Assembly: GCF_030296835.1 (NCBI RefSeq)
Contig: NZ_AP027922.1
Span: 2,976,001 to 3,040,000, forward strand
DNA length: 64,000 nucleotides
Reading direction: 5' to 3'
Source of the DNA: Pseudoalteromonas sp. MM1
GTDB lineage: Bacteria > Pseudomonadota > Gammaproteobacteria > Enterobacterales > Alteromonadaceae
Position numbers and translations under genes: made by a program. Below, in pieces: positions 29,009 through 39,444 of the stretch. Numbering within the stretch: the stretch's first letter is position 1; each line of letters begins with the position of its first letter. Below the pieces are notes generated by a model, which was not told where the DNA came from, did no database searches, and saw nothing but the letters and a program-made list of their open reading frames with translations.

Positions 29009-29863
29009 ATGAAAATATTTAGCTATAACTCAACAGGAAGTAAATCGTTAGTTGATTATGATCACTTTACTTTTTCAGGTGGTGAAGAGCATGTCAGATT
29101 CAACACTGCTAATTTTTCAGACTCTATAAAAATAGAGATTTTTGAACGACTAACCAACTCTTCAAAAATGGTTAGATTAATGATTGCTGTTGATGCGTTA
29201 AAAAGATTAACAAATGAAAGCACGCCTATCGAACTTGTTATTCCTTATTTTCCTTATGCACGCCAAGACCGAGTATGCGTTGAAGGAGAAGCGCTAGGCG
29301 CTGCTGTTATGGCAAATTTTATTAATAGCTTAAATTTTTCAAAGGTTACTATTTGGGATGCGCATAGCGATGTATCCCCTGCTTTAATTAATAGAGTAAC
29401 TAATGTTGAGCAAATTTCGTTACTTGGACGCTGTGAAGAGCTTAGCCAACGTTTAGCAAAAGGCGAACTAACGCTTATTTCTCCTGACGCTGGAGCAAGT
29501 AAAAAAACGATTAAAATTTCAGAAAAATTCAATGGCGTACCCGAGGTTATTCAAGCTCAAAAAGTAAGAAACTTAAAAACAGGCGAAATAATAAAAACAG
29601 AAATTATTGGTGATGTTAAAGGTAAAAACGTACTTATTGCTGATGACATTTGTGATGGCGGCAGAACGTTTATTGAACTTGCAAAGGTACTAAAAAGCAA
29701 TGGTGCTGCTGAAGTTTCTCTTTTTATAACTCACGGTATTTTTTCAAAGGGGCTTGATGTTTTTGAAGGCCTAATAGAGCGCATTTATACAACTGATTCG
29801 TTTAAACCGGCTAATGAGTTTAAAAATAGTAACACCATTAGTTTACAAATAATTGAGATGTAA
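29009..29863 (+). CDS. Ribose-phosphate pyrophosphokinase (PRPP synthetase)-like
   Basis: The 284-residue protein is about 30 residues shorter than housekeeping Prs. It keeps YFPYARQDRV, the WDAHSD block and the PRPP-binding DDICDGGRTF motif (near residues 210-220). It makes PRPP from ribose 5-phosphate and ATP. It is directly followed by nadV (10-bp spacing) and under a predicted NrtR operator, so its PRPP likely feeds nicotinamide salvage. Such paralogous prs plus nadV pairs are known in proteobacteria and phages. Confidence 0.88.
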   Translation: MKIFSYNSTGSKSLVDYDHFTFSGGEEHVRFNTANFSDSIKIEIFERLTNSSKMVRLMIAVDALKRLTNESTPIELVIPYFPYARQDRVCVEGEALGAAVMANFINSLNFSKVTIWDAHSDVSPALINRVTNVEQISLLGRCEELSQRLAKGELTLISPDAGASKKTIKISEKFNGVPEVIQAQKVRNLKTGEIIKTEIIGDVKGKNVLIADDICDGGRTFIELAKVLKSNGAAEVSLFITHGIFSKGLDVFEGLIERIYTTDSFKPANEFKNSNTISLQIIEM

Positions 29864-29873
29864 GGAAAACACC

Positions 29874-31469
29874 ATGACTATTACAGCTGCAAGTATGCAA
29901 AAAGATGTTTATAAAGAATTTCATAGCCGTGCTTATCACCCAGATGTAAGTGAAGTATATGCAAACTTTACATCAAGAAGCGGAAAGCTTAGCAACATAG
30001 AAAATAACGATAAAGTTGCGTTTGTTGGTCTTCAATACTTTATTAAAAGTTATCTTTTAGAAGAATGGAATGAGTTTTTTAAACTAGATAAAGCAACTGC
30101 CGTTGCTAACCATAAACGTATAATGAGCTCAATGCTTGGCTATACAGTTGATGTAAAATACTTAGAAGACTTACATGACTTAGGTTACTTACCATTAAAA
30201 ATTAAAGCCTTACCAGAGGGAACATTGGTACCTTACTTAGTACCACCCATAACTATTGTAAACACCAAAGCGGGTTTTCAATGGTTAACAAATATGATTG
30301 AAACCGTATTAAGCTGTGAGAACTGGCCTATACAAACCAGTACAACAACCTCTGTTGCCTACTTAAAAGTGTTTAAAGAGTTTGCACAAAAAACAGGAAT
30401 GCCTATGGAGTTTGTGCCGTTTCAAGGGCATGACTTTAGCTTTAGAGGAATGTTTGGAAAACACGCAGCAGCAATGAGTGGGTTTGGTCACTTAGCATCT
30501 GGGCTTGTAGGGACTGACACTATTCCGGCGGTCTTATTTGCAGAAAAATACTATGGTGCAAATGTTGATAAAGAACTCGTGGGCTGCTCTGTAGATGCAA
30601 CTGAACATTCGGTTACCTGTTCATGGATTATGGAAGGTGAAATAGAGTTTTTTAAGTACTTAATGAAAGAGCAATCACCAAAAGGGATTTTAAGTGTTGT
30701 ATCTGACACATGGGACTTTTGGACACTTGTTACTGACTACTTGCCTCAGCTGAAAAGCGAAATAATGGCGCGCGATGGCACCTTAGTCATACGCCCCGAC
30801 TCAGGCGATCCTGTTAAAGTATTAACAGGTTACAAAGTTTCACCAGTATCTGATTACAAAGAGTTATTTGAAACACAAAAAGAAGCTGAAGCTAACGTTA
30901 TTAATAAAGGCTATGAAGCGTATCGCTTTAATGGTCAATATTATGGATTTGAAGGTAGCAATACTATTGAGCTGATGGAATGTGAAGTTAAAGGGCTTAT
31001 AGAGTGTCTATGGGATATATTTGGCGGTACAACAACTTCAAAAGGCTATAAATTGCTCGATGACCACATTGGCGCTATTTACGGCGATGCTATTACTCTT
31101 GCACGTCAGCGCCACATACTACAACGCCTAATGGATAAAGGGTTTGCTTCAAAGGTCGTACTTGGTATTGGCTCATACAGCTACCAATACGTAACACGTG
31201 ATACACATGGCTCTGCGGTAAAAGCAACGAGTGTAGTTAAAGCAGGTGAACGTTTAGCTATTTTTAAAGACCCAAAAACTGACTCAAAGAAAAAATCGGC
31301 TAAAGGGCTCTTAAAAATAGACAGAGTAAATGGCGAACTCACTTTATTTGATGACGTAACCGAGCAAGAAGAAGCGAAAGGCCTACTAGAGGTTGTTTTT
31401 GAAGATGGTAAAATAGTTAAAGAAACTACACTAAGTGAAATTAGAGCTTTAATAGATACACAAATTTAA
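29874..31469 (+). CDS. nadV: Nicotinamide phosphoribosyltransferase
   Basis: The ATG at 29874, preceded by AAGGAAA, is preferred over an in-frame TTG. The protein has 531 residues, matching the long NAMPT/NadV type. It carries GHDFSFRGM near residue 183, the phosphate-binding RPDSGDPVKVL segment and the FGGTTTSKGYKLLDDHIGAIYGD region, all typical of the family. It converts nicotinamide and PRPP to nicotinamide mononucleotide. It forms an operon with the PRPP synthetase-like gene under NrtR control. Confidence 0.93.
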   Translation: MTITAASMQKDVYKEFHSRAYHPDVSEVYANFTSRSGKLSNIENNDKVAFVGLQYFIKSYLLEEWNEFFKLDKATAVANHKRIMSSMLGYTVDVKYLEDLHDLGYLPLKIKALPEGTLVPYLVPPITIVNTKAGFQWLTNMIETVLSCENWPIQTSTTTSVAYLKVFKEFAQKTGMPMEFVPFQGHDFSFRGMFGKHAAAMSGFGHLASGLVGTDTIPAVLFAEKYYGANVDKELVGCSVDATEHSVTCSWIMEGEIEFFKYLMKEQSPKGILSVVSDTWDFWTLVTDYLPQLKSEIMARDGTLVIRPDSGDPVKVLTGYKVSPVSDYKELFETQKEAEANVINKGYEAYRFNGQYYGFEGSNTIELMECEVKGLIECLWDIFGGTTTSKGYKLLDDHIGAIYGDAITLARQRHILQRLMDKGFASKVVLGIGSYSYQYVTRDTHGSAVKATSVVKAGERLAIFKDPKTDSKKKSAKGLLKIDRVNGELTLFDDVTEQEEAKGLLEVVFEDGKIVKETTLSEIRALIDTQI

Positions 31470-31496
31470 TTGTTAAAATATTCTATTCTAACCTCC

Positions 31497-31529
31497 AAAG
31501 AGCAAGTTACTTTATGCATCTTGCTCTTT
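31497..31529 (+). terminator. Terminator after nadV
   Basis: AAAGAGCAAG at 31497-31506 pairs with CTTGCTCTTT at 31520-31529, followed by T and overlapping the 3' end of the convergent VOC gene. Confidence 0.7.
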
Positions 31530-31985
31530 TGACATTAAGTCGGCCATTCTCTTGTTAATTTCTTGCTCGCTTAAATCTTCTTTATGGGTGCCTATGGTCC
31601 AAATATGCCCGAATGGGTCTTCTAGGGTGCCGGCTCTATCACCATAAAATTGGTCGTGTACTGGGCGCACTTCTGTGGCGCCAAGTTCAATTGCCTTTTT
31701 GAATACGCTGTCTACATCTTCTACATAAAGCATTAAACTTACCGGTGTGCCACCAAGTGCATTGGGGCTTTTAAATGACTCATCTGGGCATGAGTCCGAA
31801 ATCATAATATGGGAGTCACCAATTATAATTTCAGCATGGGCTATACCGCCCTCTGGTAGCGGCATTTGCATGACTAACTGCGCATTAAATGCATCACGAT
31901 AAAAGCAAATAGCTTGCTGAGCACCTTCTATAATTAGGTACGGTGTTACTGAACTAAACCCCTTAGGAATTGCTGAAACGGCCAT
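31512..31985 (-). CDS. VOC family (glyoxalase/PhnB-like) protein
   Basis: I prefer the ATG at 31985 because GGAG lies 6 bp before it; an upstream ATG at 31997 is possible. The protein has 157 residues and the PhnB/glyoxalase-like pattern YLIIEGAQQAICFYRDAFNAQ at the start and DPFGHIWTIGTHKED near the end, with paired beta-alpha-beta-beta-beta modules. Members bind a metal ion and act on small molecules or confer resistance. The substrate is unknown. It is a single gene. Confidence 0.85.
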   Translation of the reverse strand: MAVSAIPKGFSSVTPYLIIEGAQQAICFYRDAFNAQLVMQMPLPEGGIAHAEIIIGDSHIMISDSCPDESFKSPNALGGTPVSLMLYVEDVDSVFKKAIELGATEVRPVHDQFYGDRAGTLEDPFGHIWTIGTHKEDLSEQEINKRMADLMSKEQDA

Positions 31986-32158
31986 GCCTATCTCCATAAT
32001 TTTATTGTGGGTGTAAATTTAGCGTATAGGTTAAAAACACTTCTTTCAATGTGTTATGGCATGCAAATTAGCATAATTCAACTAGCCGATTTAAGGTTAA
32101 TAACTATACTGACCATAATATATATCTTACGAATAAAAAATTAATTAGGACTTTTATA

Positions 32159-33175
32159 ATGTTAGCAAATTTAAAATTAGCTCTTCAAAAGTTTAAAAGT
32201 CTTAAATTTTTAACCTTGAGTACATTGCTTTTATTTACTCACCAAAGTGCAGCCAATGTGGTTATAGCAATTGTAGGTAAAACAAAAAATGACTCTTTTT
32301 ATCAGCAAGCTTTTAAAGGGTGTTTAAAGTTTGCAAGTGAACATCCAGAAATAATATGTAAATACGATGGCCCAAAAGACTTTCAGGATATCCGCAGCCA
32401 ATCTATGGTTATTAATAATTTAGTACAACAAGGAATTGATGGACTTATTGTTGCCACCACCGATTCTCAGCATTTAGTGACCCGCTCACTTATGGCGCTA
32501 AAAAGTAAAAACATTCCGGTCATTACCTTTGACTCAGACCTACTAGAAAAACATCAGCATCATCGACTCGCATACGTAGGCAGTAACAACTTCGACTTTG
32601 GTGTTGCCCTAGGCGAGCAAGTAAAAAAACTGACCAACAAAGCAAATAATACGCTTTGCATGCAGTCGGGGCACCATACAACCCCAAACTTAAATAAACG
32701 TATTGCAGGTGTGAGGTATGCACTTTCTAAGCAATCAACTGAGCATTTATCTGGTCAAAATGGTTGGCGCGAACACAGCCGTTGCCCATTATTTAGTTTA
32801 GGTAAGCGCGAAGAGTCACTAAAGCAGTTAATGCATTTATTAAAAATGGAGAATCCCCCCATTTTTTTAGCTGTAGCGGGGTTTGCACAGTTTAACCCTA
32901 ATTATGTAACCGCCTTAGCGCCTTTTAAACAACGCATTGCTGATAAAGGCATTATTATTGTTTCTGCCGATACAGAAGAAATACAGCTAAATGTGTTAAG
33001 TAAGGGGTTGTCTTCGGCTAACATAGGGCAAAATCCATTTGAAATGGGCCGCTTGAGCACCAAGCTAATGCATGACTACATTTTACATAATAAAAAGCCT
33101 GCTCAATCTCACTATTACACCGACTTTCACTACTGTACAAAAAGTAACGCCTCACATTGCACTGTAAATCATTAA
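32159..33175 (+). CDS. Periplasmic sugar-binding-like protein (type 1 fold), orphan
   Basis: The 338-residue protein has a signal peptide (cleavage likely after SAAN near residue 34) and the type 1 periplasmic binding fold of ribose/galactose-binding relatives: IVGKTKNDSFYQQAFKG, NNLVQQGIDGLIVATTDS, VITFDSDL, RLAYVGSNN. No ABC permease or ATPase gene lies nearby. It could serve a distant transporter or a membrane sensor such as a chemoreceptor or kinase. Good ribosome site (AGGACTTTTATA). Confidence 0.8.
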   Translation: MLANLKLALQKFKSLKFLTLSTLLLFTHQSAANVVIAIVGKTKNDSFYQQAFKGCLKFASEHPEIICKYDGPKDFQDIRSQSMVINNLVQQGIDGLIVATTDSQHLVTRSLMALKSKNIPVITFDSDLLEKHQHHRLAYVGSNNFDFGVALGEQVKKLTNKANNTLCMQSGHHTTPNLNKRIAGVRYALSKQSTEHLSGQNGWREHSRCPLFSLGKREESLKQLMHLLKMENPPIFLAVAGFAQFNPNYVTALAPFKQRIADKGIIIVSADTEEIQLNVLSKGLSSANIGQNPFEMGRLSTKLMHDYILHNKKPAQSHYYTDFHYCTKSNASHCTVNH

Positions 33176-33235
33176 AATTTTACCCAATTGAGGGGATGCC
33201 TTTTAAGTACAATACAATGCATTATAGTAAGCGTA

Positions 33236-33706
33236 TTATTGCTCTAAATTTAAACGTTGATGCCACGCTGCAATACTTTCATCCGGATACTCTTCAAATT
33301 GCTTATCACCTTTATTTATGGGTGCATTTACCCAATTTGCTTTACTACCAAGCATTAAATGAGTGCGCTCTGGCGGTATGGGTAGTTCGCTGTCTATTGA
33401 ACCGGCAAAGGGGTGAACTTGCTCAGGCCAACGTGCATCGTATAACCACAAGTTAGCGCTACAATGTTTACAAAAATGGCGTTCAGCGGGGCTGGTTTTA
33501 TCACCAATTTTGGCATGATAAACAGTTATGTGTTCACGCCCTTGCACTTCAAGCGTTTTATACTCTGCGCTTAAATTAATAACAAACCCACCACTGCCAG
33601 CGGTTTTACGACAAATAGAGCAGTAACATAAGTTATAAGGATAAGGGTGCTTTGAGTTAACCGTAAATTTCACTTTGCCACAGTGGCATGAGCCATTGAG
33701 CCTCAT
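33236..33706 (-). CDS. GFA family (CENP-V/GFA-domain) zinc protein
   Basis: The 156-residue protein has the zinc-binding Cys pattern of the GFA fold: CHCGKVKF at residues 7-14, CYCSICRKTAGSGG near 28-41 and FCKHCSANLW near 91-100. GFA proteins were named after glutathione-dependent formaldehyde activation, but most have unknown substrates. Monocistronic. Confidence 0.88.
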   Translation of the reverse strand: MRLNGSCHCGKVKFTVNSKHPYPYNLCYCSICRKTAGSGGFVINLSAEYKTLEVQGREHITVYHAKIGDKTSPAERHFCKHCSANLWLYDARWPEQVHPFAGSIDSELPIPPERTHLMLGSKANWVNAPINKGDKQFEEYPDESIAAWHQRLNLEQ

Positions 33707-33756
33707 AATAAATCCAATTGTTTATTTTGTGAGTTAATACCATAACCATTAAGCCA

Positions 33757-33787
33757 TAAAAAAACCACACCCTTTACAGGTGTGGCT
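33757..33787 (-). terminator. Terminator after katE
   Basis: CCACACC at 33765-33771 pairs with GGTGTGG at 33779-33785. Read on the minus strand, the stem is followed by a run of seven T. Confidence 0.85.
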
Positions 33788-33811
33788 TTTATGAACTAAA
33801 TGGGTCGTTTA

Positions 33812-35884
33812 TTAACGTTGCCAAAACCTTAAATTGCGTAGCACTTCAATAAACTCACCGGCTGAATGTGCTTCTAAATCTACCCAACCATCGTCGGCTT
33901 TACCATCAAGCCCTGCGGCTTCAAATAAAGGCATTGCCTCTTGCGTGTAGCCAATGTATTTCATATGAGCAAACGCATCGTTTACAAAGTCTTTAGCCTC
34001 AGGAATGCCGGCAAGTTTTTCAGCGCCCTCTTGAGTCGCCAGTATGATTACCGCATCGTACAATACCGAAGGGCCACCATTAATTACTTGGTCCGCGGCA
34101 ATATGTTTGCCTTTACTACAACATGCACCACCCACTTGAGCGGCCACAATTTCGTAGTTAGCGCCTTCAGCTTCTAAAGCATTTGTAACCGAATTGAAAA
34201 TTTCAGCGTCAAAGCCATCGCTTACTAAAATACCTAACTTTCGGCCTTTAAAGGTATTAGGCGCATTTTTTAAAATACTAAGCGCATCTGAAGTAGGTAA
34301 ATCGTCACGCGTTGGTATTGCAGCTTCTGCCGGCTCTGGCATTTCTTGCAAGCGCAAGCCTTTGGCAACCTCTTGCGCTAACGTGTTGTCTATATTAAGT
34401 AAGTGCGAAACCACACGCTCACGTATTGGTAAATGCTCAACTTTAGAAAGCTCAAATACCAGTGCGTATTGAATATGCGCTTGCTCAACGTCTGTTTGGC
34501 TTAAATAAAATTGGCGTGCTTGGCTGTAATGATCGCTGAATGTTTCAGAGCGATAACGTAATTTATCACCGCCACTTACTTCAGGCTCGCTTGAGCTTTT
34601 AAAGCCATGCACAGGGCATTCACGAGGGTTATTTTCACCACTGCTCCACGAGTTTGGTTCGTAATTTACACGTCCTTTTGGATTGTGCATTGCCATATGG
34701 CCATCTTGCTGAAAATGACGCATTGGGCATTTAGGCGCATTAACCGGAATGTGCGTAAAGTTAGGCCCACCTAAACGCTTAGTTTGCGTATCTAAGTACG
34801 AAAAGTTACGACCTTGCAGTAGCGGGTCGGGTGTAAAGTCGAGCCCTGGTACAATATTTTGAGTACAAAAGGCAACTTGTTCTGTTTCTGCAAAAAAGTT
34901 TTCTACAACGCTCTCAAGCACCATACGGCCAACAATTTGTACTGGCACTTGCTCTTCAGGAATAAGTTTAGTGGCATCAAAAACATCAAATTCAAATTCA
35001 TCAGCAAATTGCTGATCAAACACTTGCACACCTAACTCCCACTCTGGGAAGTCGCCGTTGCTAATAGATTCCCACATATCTCTGCGATGAAAATCAGGAT
35101 CGGCGCCATTAAGCTTAAGTGCTTCGTTCCATACTACCGATTGCATACCTGCTTTTGGTTTCCAGTGAAATTTAACAAATTTTTCATCGCCCTTAGCATT
35201 AATAAATTTAAAGGTATGAACGCCAAAGCCTTCCATAAAGCGTAAAGAGCGCGGAATAGCTCTATCAGACATTGCCCACATCACCATGTGCATTGACTCA
35301 GGTGACAAGCTCACAAAATCCCAAAAGTTATCATGCGCTGTTTGTGCCTGCGGAAAACCACGATCAGGCTCGGCTTTAGCGCTATGAATTAAATCAGGAA
35401 ACTTCATTGCATCCTGAATAAAAAATACAGGTATGTTGTTACCCACTAAATCCCAGTTTCCTTCTTGGGTGTAAAACTTAACCGCAAAACCGCGTACATC
35501 ACGTGCTAAATCTGGCGATCCTTTATTCCCTGCAACCGTAGAAAAGCGAGTAAATACAGGCGTTTTTTCACCTTTGCGCTGAAAAATATCTGCACAGGTT
35601 AAGTCTTCAAGCGTATCGTAAGTTTCAAAATATCCGTGTGCGCCATAGCCTCTGGCATGTACCACACGCTCAGGAATACGCTCGTGATCAAAGTGAAAGA
35701 TCTTTTCACGCATTACATGATCTTCTAATAAACCTGGACCGCGCTTGCCCGCACGTAATGAGTTTTGATCGTCGCTTACAGGGCAGCCCTGTGCGGTGGT
35801 CATGGTAGGATGTTCATCTGATGCCTTTTGATGCAATTCGCCACCATGCCCTTTATTACCTGAGTATTTAAATGATTCAGCCAT
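33812..35884 (-). CDS. katE: Large-subunit catalase (clade 2, HPII type)
   Basis: I choose the ATG at 35884 (MAESFKYSG), since GAAGGACT sits just upstream. The 690-residue protein has the catalase core with the distal His in [13 protein letters not shown], the distal Asn in [13 protein letters not shown] and the proximal Tyr in [15 protein letters not shown]-terminal flavodoxin/DJ-1-like domain ([17 protein letters not shown] onward, about residue 545) marks the large HPII class. It degrades hydrogen peroxide. Monocistronic, with a strong terminator. No OxyR site could be recognised upstream. Confidence 0.95.
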   Translation of the reverse strand: MAESFKYSGNKGHGGELHQKASDEHPTMTTAQGCPVSDDQNSLRAGKRGPGLLEDHVMREKIFHFDHERIPERVVHARGYGAHGYFETYDTLEDLTCADIFQRKGEKTPVFTRFSTVAGNKGSPDLARDVRGFAVKFYTQEGNWDLVGNNIPVFFIQDAMKFPDLIHSAKAEPDRGFPQAQTAHDNFWDFVSLSPESMHMVMWAMSDRAIPRSLRFMEGFGVHTFKFINAKGDEKFVKFHWKPKAGMQSVVWNEALKLNGADPDFHRRDMWESISNGDFPEWELGVQVFDQQFADEFEFDVFDATKLIPEEQVPVQIVGRMVLESVVENFFAETEQVAFCTQNIVPGLDFTPDPLLQGRNFSYLDTQTKRLGGPNFTHIPVNAPKCPMRHFQQDGHMAMHNPKGRVNYEPNSWSSGENNPRECPVHGFKSSSEPEVSGGDKLRYRSETFSDHYSQARQFYLSQTDVEQAHIQYALVFELSKVEHLPIRERVVSHLLNIDNTLAQEVAKGLRLQEMPEPAEAAIPTRDDLPTSDALSILKNAPNTFKGRKLGILVSDGFDAEIFNSVTNALEAEGANYEIVAAQVGGACCSKGKHIAADQVINGGPSVLYDAVIILATQEGAEKLAGIPEAKDFVNDAFAHMKYIGYTQEAMPLFEAAGLDGKADDGWVDLEAHSAGEFIEVLRNLRFWQR

Positions 35885-36070
35885 GTTTAGTCCTTCATAC
35901 AATTTGATTAATGGGTCGATAGTTTTTATGAACTTTAAAACTAAAAGCGACTATGCAAATGCAAAATAAAGACCAGCCACGTAATAAGGGGGGTTAGCGC
36001 AAAAGAAGCTACATAACAGGGTTTACACAATGAAAATTTTACAAACCCATGTAAGTTTGCAATATAAATG

Positions 36071-36091
36071 GGGGCATCATTGCAATGCCCC
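36071..36091 (-). terminator. Terminator after MscS-type channel gene
   Basis: GGGGCAT at 36071-36077 pairs with ATGCCCC at 36085-36091. On the minus strand the stem is followed by TTTATA. Confidence 0.7.
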
Positions 36092-36105
36092 GCTTTAACG
36101 TAAAT

Positions 36106-36939
36106 TTAAGCGTTATTCTCGTTAACTAAAATTACTTTACGATGTGGAAATGGAATTTCGATATTGTTTTCATCAAGGGCTTTTTTGATAAGCTCTGGCA
36201 CCGTGTATAAAATTTCGAAGTAGTGCTCGCCTTTACAAAATGGCCTCACTAAAAAATCTACCGAGCTATTGTTTAATGTTTCTACTTCTACAAAGGGGGC
36301 TGGGTCTTTCAAAATATGTGGGTGAGCCTCAAGCACGCTATCAATAACTTTACGAACAGCGTCGGTGTTTTCATCGTATGCCACACCAAAGTGCATATCT
36401 ACGCCGCGAATAGGATGATGCGAATGATTAATAATCTGTGCTCCCCAAATTTGGCTATTTGGGATAATAACTTGCTGATTATCGAACGTTTGCAAAATTG
36501 TAGTAAACATATCAACCTCGGTAACTTTACCAAAGCGCCCAGCGGCTTCAATAAAGTCGTTTACTTTATAAGGTCTAAATATCAGTAACATTACACCTGC
36601 AGCTAAGTTAGACATAGCACCTTGCAGCGCTAAACCAATTGCTAAACCCGCTGCACCTAATAGCGCAATAATTGAAGCCGTTTGAACACCAAAGCGGTTT
36701 AACACGGCAATAAATACAAACGCTAGAATAACATAGCGCGCCATACTGCCTAAAAAGCGAAACAGTGTGTCATCAAAGTGAGTGTATTTATGGCATAAAC
36801 TAATAATCATATTACGCACTTTTCCCGCAAGCCATAAACCAATTAGTAATATAACAATTGCCATTAGAATATTTGTTGCCCACATGATTGCTGCCGGCAA
36901 ATACTGATTTACATCAATATTATTAATTATCTCGTCCAT
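36106..36939 (-). CDS. Small-conductance mechanosensitive channel (MscS family)
   Basis: Started at the ATG at 36939, preceded by AGGAACAATAAA. The 277-residue protein has three transmembrane helices. The pore-lining TM3 is GAAGLAIGLALQGAMSNLAAGVMLLIFRPYKVNDFIEAAG with the Gly/Ala packing of MscS, and a beta domain (VIIPNSQIWGAQIINHS) and C-terminal alpha/beta domain follow. It should release solutes during hypo-osmotic shock. Monocistronic. Confidence 0.93.
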   Translation of the reverse strand: MDEIINNIDVNQYLPAAIMWATNILMAIVILLIGLWLAGKVRNMIISLCHKYTHFDDTLFRFLGSMARYVILAFVFIAVLNRFGVQTASIIALLGAAGLAIGLALQGAMSNLAAGVMLLIFRPYKVNDFIEAAGRFGKVTEVDMFTTILQTFDNQQVIIPNSQIWGAQIINHSHHPIRGVDMHFGVAYDENTDAVRKVIDSVLEAHPHILKDPAPFVEVETLNNSSVDFLVRPFCKGEHYFEILYTVPELIKKALDENNIEIPFPHRKVILVNENNA

Positions 36940-37172
36940 TTTATTGTTCCTGTTAGACTGGTAAATACAAAACAATATTAACATTACATTAACCTAAGTG
37001 GGAGTTTTAGATTGTGTTTATTATATAAAGAAGCCTTATAGCGCGTTCGATTTAAAGTAGTCCTTTAATACAAATACCTCTGGTTTTAAAAAGTAAAATT
37101 ACCGATAATTGCACCTGATAACGTCATGTGAGCAGTTAGATTACTGCTCGCTAAATTTTAAAAAGGACTATT

Positions 37173-37559
37173 ATGAAAAAACATTCTCTTTTGCTTGTCG
37201 CTTCAGCACTTACCTTCTTTGTTGGCTGTACGACGACTGTCCCAATTAAAGATTTTGAGGGCCACCCAATACCGCAACTTTCTTCAGCTAATAACGATCT
37301 ACAAAAAATTGAAAAAGGAATTGTTAAAGCCTGTATAAAACTTGGATGGGAGTGTACGGCTCAATCAGCAGGTATAATTAAAGGTGTTCTAAACATTCGA
37401 ACCCACCAACTAACAGTTGCAATTAAATTCGACGAAACGGCTTATAGTGTTAATTACGTTAACTCTAAAAACCTTAAATACAATGGTAAAAAAATTCACC
37501 GCCAGTATGTAAATTGGGTTACAAATTTAATACGTCACATCGATGCAGAGATGATCTAA
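37173..37559 (+). CDS. Small lipoprotein of unknown function
   Basis: The 128-residue protein has a clear lipoprotein signal (SALTFFVGCTTT; Cys19 lipidated) and a strong ribosome site (AAAAAGGACTATT). The mature part is a compact alpha/beta domain with two Cys (KACIKLGWECTA). I recognise no named family, though it resembles small lipoproteins that follow a KxxGW pattern. No operon partner. Confidence 0.7.
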   Translation: MKKHSLLLVASALTFFVGCTTTVPIKDFEGHPIPQLSSANNDLQKIEKGIVKACIKLGWECTAQSAGIIKGVLNIRTHQLTVAIKFDETAYSVNYVNSKNLKYNGKKIHRQYVNWVTNLIRHIDAEMI

Positions 37560-37817
37560 ATTATCACTGTCACTGTTGTAGCCTATCTATTTGGGCTACA
37601 AAATTATTGTATGTACACATAGCTAAAGCAAATTGACTACATACAAGCAATTCAAACTCATACCTATTATGGGGCCTACAAGCAAAACACTTAAAATATT
37701 GATAAAAAATAATTCATCTCAACTTATTCAATTCCCAAGTTTACTCACCCCTAATATTTGTAAATAAAGCCAATGTGTTCTAAACCTTTAAGTGACACCT
37801 TGTTAAGGAGCGTTGTT

Positions 37818-38597
37818 ATGCCAACAACAAATACGATTAATAAACACTCTGAATTTGCCCGCTGCATTGAATGCAATAAGGTAAACACATTTGCGGCTTT
37901 TCACTGGCTAGCATTGGCACTTAAAGACATGACCCGTGCGCCCATACTAAGCCTAATTTACGGGGTAATTTTTACCCTTATTCCTGTTGCTATTGTCTAT
38001 TGGGCAATGTTTACGGGTACATATTTAGTGATACTACCTGCAACCGTAGCGTTTGCATTAATAGGTCCAGCCTTTGCGGCAGGGCTATACGATGTAGCAT
38101 GGGAGCTCGAAAAAGGTCATAAACCCACACTTAGTCACTCTATAAAGTCGATGTTTAGAAACCCGGTAGGCGAATGGGGCTTTGCAATTATGCTAATGGT
38201 TATCATGATTGCTTGGATGCGTTTAGCTGCGCTTGTGCATGCTTTATATCCTAGCCATGCCAATCCCACCTTTGAAGAGTTATCGGCGTTTTTAACGTTA
38301 GGCAGCTTGATTGGAGGTGTACTACTGGTGACTGTATTTGCACTTTCTGCTTTTGCTCCACAAATAATGATGGAGCGCCGAGTAGATATTATGACCGCTG
38401 TAATAAGCTCTATGAATGCTGTAAAAACTAACTTTGCCGCTATGGTGGTATGGTCAATTTGTATATTTATACTGGTAGCTGTTGGTTTTGCTACTGGCGC
38501 TACAGGCTTTATTGTAATCATGCCATTACTTAGCTATGCCAGTTGGCATGCTTATATAGCCGTTATTAAAACCAAAAAACCTCGTGGCTACGAGTAA
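37818..38597 (+). CDS. DUF2189 integral membrane protein
   Basis: The ATG at 37818 with AAGGAG 7 bp upstream is preferred over an earlier in-frame start. The 259-residue protein has six hydrophobic helices and the DUF2189 pattern: AFHWLALALKDMTRAPILSLIYG, LIGPAFAAGLYDVAWELEKGHKPTL and VDIMTAVISSMNAVKTNFAAM. Function of the family is unknown. A location next to respiratory or cytochrome genes is usual elsewhere, but not here. Confidence 0.82.
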   Translation: MPTTNTINKHSEFARCIECNKVNTFAAFHWLALALKDMTRAPILSLIYGVIFTLIPVAIVYWAMFTGTYLVILPATVAFALIGPAFAAGLYDVAWELEKGHKPTLSHSIKSMFRNPVGEWGFAIMLMVIMIAWMRLAALVHALYPSHANPTFEELSAFLTLGSLIGGVLLVTVFALSAFAPQIMMERRVDIMTAVISSMNAVKTNFAAMVVWSICIFILVAVGFATGATGFIVIMPLLSYASWHAYIAVIKTKKPRGYE

Positions 38598-38631
38598 TAA
38601 CTGAGAATTTATAGTTCCAACCACACTGACT

Positions 38632-38661
38632 AAAAATAGCGCCAAATGGCGCTATTTTTTT
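38632..38661. terminator. Bidirectional terminator
   Basis: A 12-bp perfect stem (38632-38643 with 38648-38659) with a 4-nt loop and flanking A and T runs lies between the convergent DUF2189 and Tsx-like genes. Confidence 0.9.
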
Positions 38662-38664
38662 AAC

Positions 38665-39444
38665 TTAAAAAACCCAAATTGCATGTAAAAAGGGCTGGTT
38701 TTCAATTTTATTAGTACCTAGTTTGTTGTACCAATAACGCCACTCAACCCCAACCATTAATTGCTTGGCCTCTAAATTAAAGTTTTGACCAACATCCCAA
38801 TGCACTGCGGGCTGTGCAAGTAGCCACTCATTAACTTTATTGCCTTGTTCGTCGTCACGCCCTGAAATATATTCGACGTGGCCGGTAAAATAAAATGCTT
38901 GGCTCGCTAATTTAAAAGGTGCACCCCATGCAAGGTCTATAAAAATACTGTCATCTTGCTTCGCTAGCTGATCTTTTTTAATCCCACCGTTAGCATCAAT
39001 GTAACCTGCAAAAGTGGTAGTTAAAAAATCAAACCCAGGCGCATCCCAACTCAATTTTACACCGGGGGTGTATTTCATTAACCCCTCTTCACCGGCGTTT
39101 ATACCAAACACTAAACCCGTATCTTTTATTGCACCATAACGCACAGGAATGTCAAAAGCCTTTGATAAGCTAAGTGTTGTGTACCACTCGCCATAAATTC
39201 CCGTATCTTGAAAACCATCACTAAGGCTGTCGTTTAAAAAATCGATAAAAAAGTAGTTATCACCTAAATCGTGCTCTGATGCATGCTCTATGGTGTAGGT
39301 GCGTGTAAATGACGACTCCCCAGTAAAGGGATTTAAGGCATCGCCAAAATTTGTGTGAAGCTGTGTGACGCTCCAATTTTCTGCTAGTGCTGAGTGAGAC
39401 AAAAGCAGTATAGATGTTGTAAACAGTGTTTTTAAAAAATTCAT
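38665..39444 (-). CDS. Nucleoside-specific channel-forming (Tsx/OmpK-like) outer-membrane protein
   Basis: The 259-residue protein has a signal peptide (residues 1-21) and a beta-barrel pattern with NYFFIDFLND, GIYGEWYTTLSLSK and a terminal Phe (HAIWVF). These features match the Tsx/OmpK channel family, which imports nucleosides in enteric bacteria and serves as a phage receptor in vibrios. No nucleoside operon is adjacent. The substrate is unproven. Confidence 0.8.
   Translation of the reverse strand: MNFLKTLFTTSILLLSHSALAENWSVTQLHTNFGDALNPFTGESSFTRTYTIEHASEHDLGDNYFFIDFLNDSLSDGFQDTGIYGEWYTTLSLSKAFDIPVRYGAIKDTGLVFGINAGEEGLMKYTPGVKLSWDAPGFDFLTTTFAGYIDANGGIKKDQLAKQDDSIFIDLAWGAPFKLASQAFYFTGHVEYISGRDDEQGNKVNEWLLAQPAVHWDVGQNFNLEAKQLMVGVEWRYWYNKLGTNKIENQPFLHAIWVF

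Noticed and set aside
33157-33456. 99-residue plus-strand frame
   Set aside because: Overlaps the well-supported GFA-domain gene on the opposite strand and has no family match or clear ribosome site; treated as a shadow.
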